DNA of 64,000 nucleotides, from positions 248,001 to 312,000 of the forward strand of contig NZ_VCNK01000001.1 in assembly GCF_006265095.1 (NCBI RefSeq), given 5' to 3'. The notes beneath the pieces were generated by a model. The model did not search any database and was not told the origin of the DNA. It saw only the letters and a list, made by a program, of their open reading frames with translations. Within the stretch, counting starts at the first letter, position 1. Each line of letters begins with the position of its first letter. The position numbers and the translations under genes were made by a program. Shown in pieces: positions 27,901 to 37,463 of the stretch. The DNA comes from Phaeobacter sp. B1627. Its GTDB lineage: Bacteria > Pseudomonadota > Alphaproteobacteria > Rhodobacterales > Rhodobacteraceae.

Positions 27901-29088
27901 ATGACAGAGACCTGGAACAAACGGACGAAACTGGTGCATGGTGGCACCCGCCGCAGCCAGTATAACGAGGTCAGCGAAGCGATCTTCATGACGCAGGGCT
28001 TTGTGTATGAAAATGCGGCCCAGGCGGAGGCCCGGTTTATCGAGACCGGCCCGGACGAATTCATCTACGCACGCTACGGCAACCCCACCGTTGCCATGTT
28101 CGAGGACCGCATCGCGGCGCTTGAGGGGGCAGAGGATGCCTTTGCGACCGCCTCCGGTATGGCGGCGGTGAACGGTGCGCTGACTTCCTTGCTGCAGGCT
28201 GGCGATCACGTGGTTTCGGCCAAGGCGCTCTTTGGGTCCTGCCTGTATATTCTGGAAAACGTTCTGACCCGCTACGGGGTCGAGGTGACCTTTGTCGACG
28301 GAACCGATCTTGCACAATGGCAAGCGGCGATGCGTCCCGACACCAAGGCCGTGTTCTTTGAGAGCATGTCAAACCCGACGCTGGAAGTGATCGACATCGA
28401 GGCGGTTGCCGCGATTGCGCATGCGGTGGGTGCGACCGTTGTTGTCGACAACGTGTTTTCCACGCCGGTCTTTTCCAATGCAATCGCGCAGGGCGCCGAT
28501 GTGGTGGTCTATTCCGCGACCAAGCATATCGACGGCCAGGGTCGGGCGCTGGGCGGCGTGGTTCTGGGCTCCAAGGAGTACATTCGCGGTACTCTGGAGC
28601 CCTACATGAAGCACACCGGCGGCAGCCTGAGCCCGTTTCATGCCTGGATGTTCGTCAAGGGGCTGGAAACAATCGATCTGCGGGTGAATGCGCAGGCTGA
28701 CAGCGCGCTGAAACTTGCCGAGGCGCTGGAGGGCCATCCTGCACTGGCCCGCACAATCTATCCGGGTCTCGCCAGCCATGCCCAACGCGAACTCGTCGAA
28801 CGCCAGTTGAATGGCAAAGGGGGCACGGTGCTCTCTCTGGATCTGAAGGGCGGCAAGGATGCGGCTTTTGCATTTCTGGATGCGCTGACAATTCCGGTGA
28901 TTTCCAACAATCTTGGCGATGCGAAATCCATTGCCACCCATCCGGCGACGACAACCCACCAGCGTTTGTCCGACAGCCAGAGAGCGGATCTTGGTATCTC
29001 GGATGGGTTGGTGCGGCTTTCGGTCGGGCTGGAGGATGCGGAGGATCTGATCGCGGATCTCAAGCAGGCGCTCTTGCCGCTGAGCTGA
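27901..29088 (+). CDS. metZ: O-succinylhomoserine sulfhydrylase
   Basis: A PLP enzyme of the Cys/Met metabolism family that makes homocysteine from O-succinylhomoserine and sulfide. Seen: KLVHGGTRRSQYNEVSEAIF, YARYGNPTV, GAEDAFATASGMAAV, DNVFSTP and the PLP lysine in VVYSATKHIDGQG, then THPATTTHQRL and GLVRLSVGLED. The length, 395 residues, is normal. I chose ATG 27901 (GGAGG at 27889-27893) since the family starts MTE-WNKRT; an in-frame ATG at 27868 follows a T-tract and would add 11 residues. Controlled by the SAM-II riboswitch upstream. Confidence 0.95.
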   Translation: MTETWNKRTKLVHGGTRRSQYNEVSEAIFMTQGFVYENAAQAEARFIETGPDEFIYARYGNPTVAMFEDRIAALEGAEDAFATASGMAAVNGALTSLLQAGDHVVSAKALFGSCLYILENVLTRYGVEVTFVDGTDLAQWQAAMRPDTKAVFFESMSNPTLEVIDIEAVAAIAHAVGATVVVDNVFSTPVFSNAIAQGADVVVYSATKHIDGQGRALGGVVLGSKEYIRGTLEPYMKHTGGSLSPFHAWMFVKGLETIDLRVNAQADSALKLAEALEGHPALARTIYPGLASHAQRELVERQLNGKGGTVLSLDLKGGKDAAFAFLDALTIPVISNNLGDAKSIATHPATTTHQRLSDSQRADLGISDGLVRLSVGLEDAEDLIADLKQALLPLS

Positions 29089-29235
29089 GGGATTGAGGGT
29101 GGATCTGAAGTTGACAAAAAAAGTCAGCTAGGTGACCTTTCCTGGCGATTTATGCTGATCTGTTTTGTTTTTGTTGTCGTAGTGTCCTAGATGAAATGTG
29201 CAGCCGTTCCGCTGCAAGTACAGGAGTACGAGACC

Positions 29236-30339
29236 ATGAACATCCACTCTGGCAATGTGAGCGACACACCTGACCGGTCGGAGGCCGAGGAGGCGCTGGC
29301 CGTCCTGCGACGGTGGGCCGGGCATGCCAGCGAGACGGAAGTGGCTCAGCTCGACCCCGCTATTGCCCGGTTGCTGCCGGGGCGGGACGTGCAGAATTAT
29401 CCGGATCTGACCCGCCAATACCCCGACGGGTTTGAAGTCAGCGCCGATTACCGGGCTGGTCTGCCGGATTTGCAGAACGGCCCCTCCAGTCTGATCCGGG
29501 GGGCAAAGGAGCAGATCCAGCATGTGGGTATATCGAACTTCCGGCTGCCGATCCGGTTTCACACCCGCGATGGCGGTGATCTCGCCCTTGAGACGAGTGT
29601 GACCGGCACTGTCAGCCTCGATGCGGAGAAAAAAGGCATCAACATGTCCCGCATCATCCGGTCCTTTTACCGACATGCGGAGAAGGTGTTTTCTTTCGAG
29701 GTTATGGAAGCCGCGCTGGAAGACTACCTGTCGGATCTGGACAGCGGCGATGCCCGGTTGCAAATGCGGTTTTCCTTTCCGATCAGGGTTGAGAGCCTGC
29801 GGTCCGGGTTGATGGGCTATCAATATTACGACGTGGCACTGGAGCTGGTGCAGAGCGCAGGTCAGCGGCATAAGATTGTTCATCTGGACTATGTCTATTC
29901 GTCGACCTGCCCCTGTTCGCTGGAGCTGTCCGAACACGCCCGTCAGCAGCGGGGACAGTTGGCGACGCCGCATTCGCAGCGCTCAGTGGCGCGGATCTCG
30001 GTGCAGGTGGAGCCTGAGGCGCCGTGCCTGTGGTTCGAGGATATGATTGACCATTGCCGGGACGCTGTGCCTACGGAAACCCAGGTCATGGTGAAACGTG
30101 AAGACGAGCAGGCTTTTGCGGAGCTGAACGCTGCCAATCCCATTTTCGTCGAAGACGCAGCGCGGCTGTTTTGCGAGGCGATGCAAGGGGATCCGCGGAT
30201 CGGTGATTTCCGGGTGGTCGCCAGTCATCAGGAGAGCCTGCACAGCCACGATGCGGTTTCGGTTCTGACGCAGGGGACGATGTTTGCCAGCCGGAGCCTT
30301 GACCCGCACTTGTTCGCCTCGCTGATACATCGCGGCTGA
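29236..30339 (+). CDS. folE2: GTP cyclohydrolase FolE2
   Basis: Converts GTP to dihydroneopterin triphosphate for folate synthesis; the zinc-independent type IB enzyme. Family signatures: QHVGISNFRLPI, ISLDAEKKGINMSRIIRSF (as VSLDAEKKG...), DYVYSSTCPCSLELSEHA with the catalytic Cys, and the closing ASHQESLHSHDAVS. The length is 367 residues. Start ATG 29236 has AGGAG at 29222-29226. Candidate -35 TTGACA at 29111-29116 lies in the 147-base gap after metZ, so it probably has its own promoter. No Zur-box-like palindrome was seen upstream. Confidence 0.95.
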   Translation: MNIHSGNVSDTPDRSEAEEALAVLRRWAGHASETEVAQLDPAIARLLPGRDVQNYPDLTRQYPDGFEVSADYRAGLPDLQNGPSSLIRGAKEQIQHVGISNFRLPIRFHTRDGGDLALETSVTGTVSLDAEKKGINMSRIIRSFYRHAEKVFSFEVMEAALEDYLSDLDSGDARLQMRFSFPIRVESLRSGLMGYQYYDVALELVQSAGQRHKIVHLDYVYSSTCPCSLELSEHARQQRGQLATPHSQRSVARISVQVEPEAPCLWFEDMIDHCRDAVPTETQVMVKREDEQAFAELNAANPIFVEDAARLFCEAMQGDPRIGDFRVVASHQESLHSHDAVSVLTQGTMFASRSLDPHLFASLIHRG

Positions 30340-30361
30340 TGCGCTTTTTGCGGCGGCAGAT

Positions 30362-30403
30362 GCGAGGGGCCAGCCCCTCGCGCTCCCCGAGGTATTTTTG
30401 AAA
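30362..30403 (+). repeat. Hairpin plus GAGGTATTTTTGAAAA motif
   Basis: GCGAGGGG/CCCCTCGC (30362-30369 with 30374-30381) is a perfect 8-bp stem, followed by CGCTCCCCGAGGTATTTTTGAA. I recall CCCCGAGGTATTTTT as a frequent intergenic motif in Rhodobacterales genomes; within this window only one copy was found. It may act as the folE2 terminator, though the T-tract is 11 bases from the stem. Confidence 0.5.
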
Positions 30404-30449
30404 AGCTGAATGGGAGAGAGGCGGAAACCCGCAGGCGGGATGCGCACTT

Positions 30450-30470
30450 TGCCGCATTGCGGCATTTTTT
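30450..30470 (+). terminator. Intrinsic terminator after folE2
   Basis: GCCGC (30451-30455) pairs with GCGGC (30459-30463) around ATT, extended by T-A, and is followed by TTTTTT (30465-30470). Confidence 0.75.
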
Positions 30471-30574
30471 CTGCCGGTGCGAGGTGAAACCGTGCTATTC
30501 TTGCAGGTAAGGGTGGCGCGACGCGTTCGCGGTCTGCCCTTGTCGCAGTGACAGATCGAACCAGAGGAGATCCC

Positions 30575-31519
30575 ATGATCCGGTTTGAAAGTTTCAAGGA
30601 CTACCCTACCACCCCGCAGGCCTGGGCCGGTTTTGCCATGGGGCGGCAATTGAAGATGATGCGCTCGGTGGCCGCGCTTGCGGCGCAGGCGCCCAAGAGA
30701 CAGCTGCATATGGCGCAGATGATGGTGAAGATGCAGCAGGAATGGGTGGACGGCCTGCACAGTGCAGCGACAAGCGCACAGGTGCCGGCGCCGTCGGTTG
30801 CGCCCCGTGCTTCGGTGGCCGTCTCCGGGGCGGCCGAGGCCTCTACGCAGCCCGCCGCCGCGCCACCTGCGAAGGCCGCGACCAAGAGCGCTTCCAAGAC
30901 CCGGAGCAAGCCGACGGCGCCGCGCAAGGCACAGGCCCGGACGTCTGCCCGAACGCCGACCCGAGCTCCGGCCCCCGCAAAGACAGCAGTCGCCAAACAG
31001 GCGTCTGAAGCAGCCGCGCCCCCCAAGGCTGAAGTGTCGAAGCCGAATCTGACCGAGACCAAGGCTGCCAAACCGGCTGCCAAACCGGCTGCCCAATCCG
31101 CGGCAACCGCCGCAAAGGCTGCAAAGCGGGCGTCTGTCTCGCCTGTTGGTGCTGAGAACGCTGCTGATCGCGCGGTCGTCGACCCTCAGGGGTCAAAGGC
31201 CCCCCCTGCAAAAGCGCAGACCGGCAACGTCGGCCAGCCCCAATCCGGCCAGTCCAAAACCAACCAGTCCAAAACCAACCCGCCCAAAACCAGCCAGTCC
31301 AAATCGGGCCCAACCGGTTCCGCTGCTTCGGCGTCGCAGGCGAGAGCCCAGAGCGCCGGGTCAGAGGCAAGCGGCAGCGATGCGGCCCCAGAGGAGGGTT
31401 CGGGCAACGCGCCCGCCGCGCGCAAATCCGCGCCACGTCGCCGGCCAAGGACTCCCTCAAGCCCCCCGGCGATGCCCGCACCTGCCGGGGCCTCGAAAGG
31501 ATCGAAAACGGAGGATTGA
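30575..31519 (+). CDS. PhaF/histone-H1-like protein with basic Ala/Pro/Lys tail
   Basis: A 314-residue protein of unknown function. The first ~70 residues are ordered and helical (MIRFESFKDYPTTPQAWAGF, then LHMAQMMVKMQQEWVDGL), with heptad-like hydrophobics that suggest a coiled coil. The rest is disordered and rich in Ala, Pro, Lys, Ser and Thr, with repeats such as AKPAAKPAA and QSKTNQSKTNPPKTSQSK, ending RKSAPRRRPRTP. The layout recalls PhaF-type phasins (granule-binding helix plus DNA-binding H1-like tail), but no PHA gene is nearby and I do not claim this. ATG 30575 has AGAGGAG upstream. Confidence 0.75.
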   Translation: MIRFESFKDYPTTPQAWAGFAMGRQLKMMRSVAALAAQAPKRQLHMAQMMVKMQQEWVDGLHSAATSAQVPAPSVAPRASVAVSGAAEASTQPAAAPPAKAATKSASKTRSKPTAPRKAQARTSARTPTRAPAPAKTAVAKQASEAAAPPKAEVSKPNLTETKAAKPAAKPAAQSAATAAKAAKRASVSPVGAENAADRAVVDPQGSKAPPAKAQTGNVGQPQSGQSKTNQSKTNPPKTSQSKSGPTGSAASASQARAQSAGSEASGSDAAPEEGSGNAPAARKSAPRRRPRTPSSPPAMPAPAGASKGSKTED

Positions 31520-31565
31520 CGGCTTTGGCTTGACACTCTGATCGCGGCTTGCCAACGCTGCAATC

Positions 31566-33014
31566 ATGTTGGATTTGCGCCCCGTTGGATATGTCATTGG
31601 CCTGCTTGTCACCATTCTGGGCGGCACGATGGTCTTTCCGCTTCTTCTTGACCTCTACGACGGCAAGGGGGAGTGGCCGGTTTTTCTGGAAGGCGCCATC
31701 CTGTGCCTTCTGGCCGGGGGGCTGCTGGCGCTGAGTTGTGCCAACGGAGTCGGGCGGGGCCTGTCGATCCGGCAGACCTTCTTGCTGACGACACTGGTCT
31801 GGGTGGCCCTGCCGTTCTTTGGCGCCATTCCCCTGATGCTGGGCGCCACCGAGTTGAGCTTTACCGATGCGTTCTTTGAGGCGATGTCGGGGCTGACCAC
31901 CACCGGCTCCACTGTGATCACCGGCCTGGATGATCTGCCGAGGGGGCTATTGTTGTGGCGCGCCATTCTGCAATGGCTGGGCGGCATCGGGATCATTGTG
32001 GTGGCCATGGTCTTCCTGCCTGAGCTCCGGGTCGGCGGGATGCAGATCTTCAAATCAGAAGCATTTGATACCATGGGGAAAATTCTTCCCCGGGCGCAGG
32101 AGATCGCCAAGCAGATCTCGGTCATATATCTGGTCCTGACCCTGGTCTGTGCGTTGGTCTACACGGTATTGGGAATGGGGCCCTTCGATGCGCTTGTGCA
32201 TGCGATGACCACCACATCGACCGGTGGTTTCTCAAATTACGATGCGTCCTTTGGAACGTTTTCCGGCCCGGCGGAATATGCGGCCTCGTTCTTCATGGTG
32301 GCCGCCGCGCTGCCATTTGTCCGTTACGTGCAGATGGTCAACGGCAAGACCCTGCCCTTGTTTCGCGACAGCCAGGTGCGTACGTTCCTCGCCACGATCG
32401 CCGTGCTGGTGCTGATCACCGCCGCCGTTCTGGTCAGTATCTTTCCGCACCATCCGGAACAGGCCGTGCGAGAAGCGCTGTTCAACATTGTCTCGATCAT
32501 GTCGGGCACCGGCTATGCCAGTGTCGATTACATGCAATGGGGACCGTTCCTGATCATGATCTTCTTCTTTATCGGGCTGATCGGAGGCTGTGCGGGCTCC
32601 ACGGCCTGTTCGGTGAAGATCTTTCGCTACCAGTTGCTGTTTGCCTCGATCCGGGTGCAGGTGCAGCGCATCCGCTCGCCGCATGGGGTGTTCATTCCCC
32701 GGTACGAAGGGCGCGCGGTGACCCCGGATGTGCTCAGTTCCGTGATCTCTTTCTTCATGTTCTTTGTCATCACCCTTGGCATCGTCGCCTGGGCGCTGGC
32801 CTTGACGGGGCTGGATTTCATCACCGCGATTTCCGGGGCGGCAACGGCGGTGGCAAATATCGGGCCGGGACTGGGGGGGACCATTGGACCAGCAGGGAAT
32901 TTTGCACCGCTCAACGACACGGCAAAATGGATCCTTTCCATCGCCATGCTGATTGGCCGGCTGGAGCTGATGGCGGTCTATGCGATCCTGACGGTTCGTT
33001 TCTGGCGCAGTTGA
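31566..33014 (+). CDS. trkH: TrkH family potassium uptake channel subunit
   Basis: A membrane pore for K+ uptake that normally works with cytoplasmic TrkA. The 482-residue chain has the four pseudo-repeats with filter loops: SGLTTTGSTVITG, TTTSTGGFSNYD, MSGTGYASVDYMQWGPF and AVANIGPGLGG, each with the selectivity-filter glycine. About ten helices. Characteristic LQWLGGIGIIVVAMVFLPEL and GLIGGCAGSTACSVKIFRYQL are present. trkA is not in the window. The gene is 46 bases after the H1-like gene and 138 bases before lysC. Confidence 0.96.
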   Translation: MLDLRPVGYVIGLLVTILGGTMVFPLLLDLYDGKGEWPVFLEGAILCLLAGGLLALSCANGVGRGLSIRQTFLLTTLVWVALPFFGAIPLMLGATELSFTDAFFEAMSGLTTTGSTVITGLDDLPRGLLLWRAILQWLGGIGIIVVAMVFLPELRVGGMQIFKSEAFDTMGKILPRAQEIAKQISVIYLVLTLVCALVYTVLGMGPFDALVHAMTTTSTGGFSNYDASFGTFSGPAEYAASFFMVAAALPFVRYVQMVNGKTLPLFRDSQVRTFLATIAVLVLITAAVLVSIFPHHPEQAVREALFNIVSIMSGTGYASVDYMQWGPFLIMIFFFIGLIGGCAGSTACSVKIFRYQLLFASIRVQVQRIRSPHGVFIPRYEGRAVTPDVLSSVISFFMFFVITLGIVAWALALTGLDFITAISGAATAVANIGPGLGGTIGPAGNFAPLNDTAKWILSIAMLIGRLELMAVYAILTVRFWRS

Positions 33015-33152
33015 CGCGCTCCGCCTCGCATTCCTTGCGCAAAATTCACTGTAGCGGAAATAAAGCCGCCGCTCCGTCTTGCTCTTGCGGTGGGGCTCGC
33101 CTAAGAACGCGCGAACCTGAAACCCCGCAAGCGGAGGGAGACCACACCCCTT

Positions 33153-34391
33153 ATGCCCCTACTTGTGATGAAATTCGGCGGCACATCTGTCGCCAACCTC
33201 GACCGCATTCGCCGCGCTGCCAAGCGTGTTGGTGTCGAAGTGGCCAAGGGCTATGACGTCATCGTCATCGTATCGGCAATGTCCGGCAAGACCAATGAGT
33301 TGGTGGGCTGGGTGAATGAAACCTCGCCGCTGTATGATGCCCGCGAATATGACGCTGTGGTTTCCTCCGGAGAGATCGTGACCGCCGGGTTGATGGCACT
33401 GACGCTGCAGGAGATGGATGTGCCCGCGCGCAGCTGGCAGGGCTGGCAAGTGCCGCTCAGGACCAACTCGGCGCATAGTCAGGCGCGGATCGAGGAAATC
33501 GGGACCGAAGCGATCAATGCCAAATTCGGCGAGGGCATGCGCGTGGCGGTTGTTGCGGGCTTTCAGGGGATCAGCCCGGAAGGGCGGGTCACCACGCTTG
33601 GCCGCGGCGGCTCCGATACCACCGCGGTTGCCTTTGCTGCGGCCTTCGGGGCGGAGCGTTGCGATATCTACACGGATGTAGACGGGGTCTACACCACGGA
33701 TCCCCGTATCTGTGACAAGGCGCGCAAGCTGGACAAGATCGCCTATGAGGAAATGCTGGAGCTGGCATCGCTCGGCGCCAAGGTACTGCAGACCCGCTCT
33801 GTCGAGCTGGCGATGCGCTACAAAGTCAAGCTGCGCGTCCTGTCGAGCTTTGAAGAACAATCCGACGAGGCCGGAACTCTGGTCTGCGACGAGGAGGAAA
33901 TCATGGAATCCAATGTTGTCAACGGCGTCGCCTACTCCCGGGATGAGGCCAAACTGACCTGCCTGTCCGTTGCGGACCGTCCGGGTATCGCGGCAACCAT
34001 CTTTACCTGCCTGTCAGATGCAGGCGTCAATGTGGACATGATCGTGCAGAACATCTCGGAAGACGGGCGCACGGATATGACATTCTCTTGCCCGACCGAT
34101 CAGGTGAAACGCGCTGAGGTGGCGCTGAACGGGTGCAAGGACAAGGGCGATCTGAATTTCGGAGAGCTGGTTGCCGACACCGGTGTCGCCAAAGTGTCCG
34201 TCGTTGGAATTGGCATGCGGTCACAGTCCGGCGTTGCTGCCAAGATGTTCCGCGTGCTGTCGGATGAAGGCGTCAATATCAAGGTCATCACAACCTCCGA
34301 GATCAAGATTTCGGTGCTGATTGATCGCAAATACATGGAACTCGCGGTTCAGGCGTTGCATGACGCTTTTGAATTGGACAAAGCGAGCTGA
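33153..34391 (+). CDS. lysC: Aspartate kinase
   Basis: First step of the aspartate family pathway (Lys, Thr, Met, Ile). Catalytic domain: VMKFGGTSVANLDRIRR at the start, SSGEIVTAGLM, TTLGRGGSDTTAVA and TDVDGVYTTDPR. Two ACT domains at the C-terminus (about 265-340 and 345-412; LSVADRPGIAATIF and VVGIGMRSQSGVAAKMF) allow allosteric control by Lys/Thr. The length, 412 residues, is that of the mono-functional enzyme. A GGAGGGAG stretch lies 12 bases before the ATG. The product feeds homoserine, substrate source for metZ at 27.9 kb. Confidence 0.97.
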   Translation: MPLLVMKFGGTSVANLDRIRRAAKRVGVEVAKGYDVIVIVSAMSGKTNELVGWVNETSPLYDAREYDAVVSSGEIVTAGLMALTLQEMDVPARSWQGWQVPLRTNSAHSQARIEEIGTEAINAKFGEGMRVAVVAGFQGISPEGRVTTLGRGGSDTTAVAFAAAFGAERCDIYTDVDGVYTTDPRICDKARKLDKIAYEEMLELASLGAKVLQTRSVELAMRYKVKLRVLSSFEEQSDEAGTLVCDEEEIMESNVVNGVAYSRDEAKLTCLSVADRPGIAATIFTCLSDAGVNVDMIVQNISEDGRTDMTFSCPTDQVKRAEVALNGCKDKGDLNFGELVADTGVAKVSVVGIGMRSQSGVAAKMFRVLSDEGVNIKVITTSEIKISVLIDRKYMELAVQALHDAFELDKAS

Positions 34392-34788
34392 TACCTCGGC
34401 CCGGACCGGTCGGGACGTATTCCGGTCTGGTCGGTCCGGGCCTGTTGTCCGTGCCTAGCCCCAATTCGCTCCATCGGGGATCGGTGCGTGGGGCGGGGAT
34501 CGGTCCGTCGGGCGCTACCAATATCCAGACCGACCCGCCCAGACGGACCTGCGCCAGCCCGTTTCCTGCGCGCGACAGCACATTGCACCGGCAAAAACCG
34601 AATGCGCAATTGCCGTAAAAGCCCTTGCAAGAGCCCGCAGCAGTCTACACATTGCCTTGACTTCGGGTTTCGGCATATGGGGGTTGATGCGAAACAGCGT
34701 CAGGCTTATCCCTACATGCAGGGCCCCGGCCAGATGTCAGTCTCTGACGGCTGGTCCGGTCGGACGCGCAACCCGGGAAAGGGCCGAC
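34392..34788. other. lysC-ptsP gap with inverted repeat
   Basis: About 400 bases. It starts with an 11-bp perfect inverted repeat (34398-34408 with 34432-34442) right after the lysC stop, and has TTGACT at 34657-34662 as a possible -35 for ptsP, without a good -10 at 16-18 bases. No real coding frame. Confidence 0.5.
34398..34442. repeat. 11-bp inverted repeat downstream of lysC
   Basis: GGCCCGGACCG (34398-34408) and CGGTCCGGGCC (34432-34442) are perfect reverse complements with 23 bases between. No T-tract follows, so it may be an RNA-stabilising stem or Rho-related end instead of an intrinsic terminator. Confidence 0.65.
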
Positions 34789-37029
34789 ATGGTTGAGAAC
34801 ACGGAATCCGAGAGCAGAAAGCTGCTGGGTCGTCTGCGTGAGGCGATGGCAGGGGATGTCGCCGGACAGGCGCGGCTCGATAAGATCACCCAACTCATCG
34901 CGGACAGCATGGGGACCGAGGTCTGCTCTATCTATCTGTTTCGCGACGAAGAAACGCTGGAGCTATGTGCCACCGAAGGGCTGAACCGCGAATCCGTCCA
35001 CCAGACGCGCATGCGTATCGGCGAGGGGCTGGTGGGGCGTGTGGCCCGGACTGGCAAGCTGATCAACGCCGCTGATGCTCCGAGTGCGCGCGGGTTCCGC
35101 TATATGCCGGAGACCGGAGAAGAGCGTTATACGTCCTTCCTCGGCATTCCCATTCAGCGCCTTGGCGAAGTGCTTGGCGTTTTGGTGGTGCAGTCCAAGG
35201 AAACCCGGGATTATTCCTCCGATGCGGTTTACGCCCTGGAAGTGGTGGCGATGGTCATTGCCGAGATGACCGAGCTGGGCGCTTTTGTCGGCGAAGGCTC
35301 GGCGATGTCGCCGCTTCACCAGCAATCCGTGCTGCTGAAGGGGACAATGGCGCAGGAAGGGGCCGCGGAGGGCCATATCTGGCTGCATGAGCCCCGCGTG
35401 GTCGTGACAAACCCGATCGCCGATGATCCACATCGCGAGTTGGAACGGCTGCAGGAAGCCGTGGAAGAATTGCGTGTGGGCGTTGATAAAATGCTTGAGG
35501 TGTCGTCTGGCGGCGACAAGGAGCAGGCGCAAGTCCTTGAAACCTATCGTATGTTCGCAAATTCCAAAGGCTGGATGCGGCGTATGGAAGAAGACATTGC
35601 CCGCGGCCTCAGCGCCGAGGCGGCAGTGGAAAAAGAGCAGTCCCTGGCCCGTGGGCGTATGGCTCAGGTGCAGGATGCCTATCTGCGTGAACGGTTGAGC
35701 GATCTGGACGATCTGTCCAATCGCTTGCTGCGCATTCTGACAGGGCAGGGGCGTGACACCGGGGCAGAGCTTCCGGATGACCCGATTCTGGTGGCGCGCA
35801 ACATCGGCCCCGCCGAGTTGCTGGAGTATGGCCGCAAGCTGAAGGGGATCATTCTGGAGGAGGGCTCTGTCGGCTCGCATGCGGCAATCGTGGCGCGGGC
35901 GCTGGCGATCCCCTTGGTGGTCCGCGCCAGCCGGATCACCACCGAAGGGCTGAATGGTGATCATGTGTTGGTGGACGGGGATCAGGGCGTGGTGCATTTG
36001 CGGCCGGATGATCCCGTCGTCAACGCGTTCCGCGACAAGATTGCCATGCAGGCCCACGCCCAGGAGCGCTATACTTCGATCCGTGAGAAACCCGCCATAA
36101 CTATGGATGGGCAAAGGGTAAATCTCATGATGAACGCCGGTCTGATGGCGGATCTCCCGTCGCTGCAGAATTCCGGCGCCGAGGGGGTGGGGCTGTTTCG
36201 GACAGAGCTGCAATTCCTGATCCACAACAAGATGCCAAAGCGATCTGAACTGGTGGTGCTCTATCAGCGGGTGCTGGAAGCGTCGCGGGGGAAACGGGTG
36301 GTGTTCCGGACGCTGGACATCGGATCAGACAAGGTGCTGCCCTATATGAAGCCAACGGATGAGCCGAACCCGGCGCTCGGCTGGCGGGCGATCCGGGTTG
36401 GGCTCGACAAGCCGGGCGTGATGCGCATGCAGTTGCAGGCCTTGATCCGGGCGGCAAATGGCGGACCGCTCAGCGTCATGTTCCCCTTCGTGGCCCAGTT
36501 CGAGGAATACCGACAGGCGCGTGAGGAGGTGAACAAAACCATCGAGCGGGAAAAACGCCTGGGCCATGCGCTGCCCTCCAGTCTTGAAATCGGCGCGATG
36601 CTGGAGACGCCATCGCTTGGCTTCGCGCCGCTGAAGTTCTTTGAGGAGGTGGATTTTCTCTCCATCGGCGGCAATGATCTGAAGCAGTTCTTTTTTGCTG
36701 CTGATCGGGAAAACGAGCGGGTGCGCCAGCGGTATGACACGTTGAATGTGAGCTTTCTGAGCTTCATCGAGCGCATTGTTGAACGTTGCGATATGTCCGG
36801 CACGCCGCTGAGTTTCTGTGGTGAAGATGCAGGCCGACCGATCGAGGCTGTGTGTCTTGCGGCCATGGGCATTCGAACCCTTTCGATGCGCCCTGCTTCA
36901 ATTGGGCCTGTTAAGTCATTGTTAATGAGAGTGGATTTGGGCGAGGTCCGCAAGATCATTGCCGACGCGCGTCACCGCGGCGATCAAAGCGTGAGGGCTG
37001 CCGTTATGGAGTACCTGCGCGAGATCTAA
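34789..37029 (+). CDS. ptsP: Phosphoenolpyruvate-protein phosphotransferase, nitrogen-PTS enzyme I
   Basis: Enzyme I-Ntr: takes phosphate from PEP and passes it to NPr, part of a regulatory PTS sensing nitrogen/carbon. An N-terminal GAF domain (about 15-165, with ERYTSFLGIPIQRLGEVLGVLVVQ in parts) is followed by the PtsI N-domain, the swivelling phospho-His segment EEGSVGSHAAIVARALAIPLV (read in parts; His in GSHAAI), and the TIM barrel with GAEGVGLFRTELQFL, GWRAIRVGLD, GGNDLKQFFFAADRENERV and SFCGEDAGRP. The length is 746 residues. Start ATG 34789 after a GGGAAAGGG stretch. ptsN, ptsH and HPr kinase are not in the window. Terminated at 37086-37113. Confidence 0.95.
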   Translation: MVENTESESRKLLGRLREAMAGDVAGQARLDKITQLIADSMGTEVCSIYLFRDEETLELCATEGLNRESVHQTRMRIGEGLVGRVARTGKLINAADAPSARGFRYMPETGEERYTSFLGIPIQRLGEVLGVLVVQSKETRDYSSDAVYALEVVAMVIAEMTELGAFVGEGSAMSPLHQQSVLLKGTMAQEGAAEGHIWLHEPRVVVTNPIADDPHRELERLQEAVEELRVGVDKMLEVSSGGDKEQAQVLETYRMFANSKGWMRRMEEDIARGLSAEAAVEKEQSLARGRMAQVQDAYLRERLSDLDDLSNRLLRILTGQGRDTGAELPDDPILVARNIGPAELLEYGRKLKGIILEEGSVGSHAAIVARALAIPLVVRASRITTEGLNGDHVLVDGDQGVVHLRPDDPVVNAFRDKIAMQAHAQERYTSIREKPAITMDGQRVNLMMNAGLMADLPSLQNSGAEGVGLFRTELQFLIHNKMPKRSELVVLYQRVLEASRGKRVVFRTLDIGSDKVLPYMKPTDEPNPALGWRAIRVGLDKPGVMRMQLQALIRAANGGPLSVMFPFVAQFEEYRQAREEVNKTIEREKRLGHALPSSLEIGAMLETPSLGFAPLKFFEEVDFLSIGGNDLKQFFFAADRENERVRQRYDTLNVSFLSFIERIVERCDMSGTPLSFCGEDAGRPIEAVCLAAMGIRTLSMRPASIGPVKSLLMRVDLGEVRKIIADARHRGDQSVRAAVMEYLREI

Positions 37030-37085
37030 TTCAAGCGTTCTGAACCTTACCGGTGCTTTTGAACCTTTCCGGCGTTGAGGGGAAC

Positions 37086-37113
37086 GGCGATGTCACTTTG
37101 GCATCGCCTTTTT
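37086..37113 (+). terminator. Intrinsic terminator after ptsP
   Basis: GGCGATG (37086-37092) pairs with CATCGCC (37102-37108), loop of 9, followed by TTTTT. Confidence 0.85.
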
Positions 37114-37463
37114 CGCGGGCGTGGCTTTGCCTAGTGGGACATTTCCTTCACAAATGGCTGAGATATCAGTGATGTTGGAGTGTAAGATAAGCAATAAAAA
37201 TGAGAACAAATATCAATTAATGGGATAAAAAATTTAGATATGCGTACATTTCCCGGATTTTTCATGTTGTGGGGTTCTCACCAGCCCGGAGCTCGCCAAG
37301 AGCCGCTTCATCGAGATATTCGCGGCAGGCTGCGCACTGCGACATGGCGACGACGTGGCGCGAAACACAGAGATCGCGTTGCAATCGCGGCAAAAGCGGT
37401 TTTGATCTGGCGCGGTCCGCGCCCAGATGGCTCCCGGCCTGCAGTCGACTGAAACACTCTGAC

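Noticed and set aside
29101-29235. Zur-box or riboswitch before folE2
   Set aside because: No palindrome like GTTATN2-3ATAAC and no riboswitch consensus seen; only a candidate -35 TTGACA.
34657-34662. TTGACT as ptsP promoter -35
   Set aside because: No acceptable -10 at 16-18 bases, so no promoter is called.
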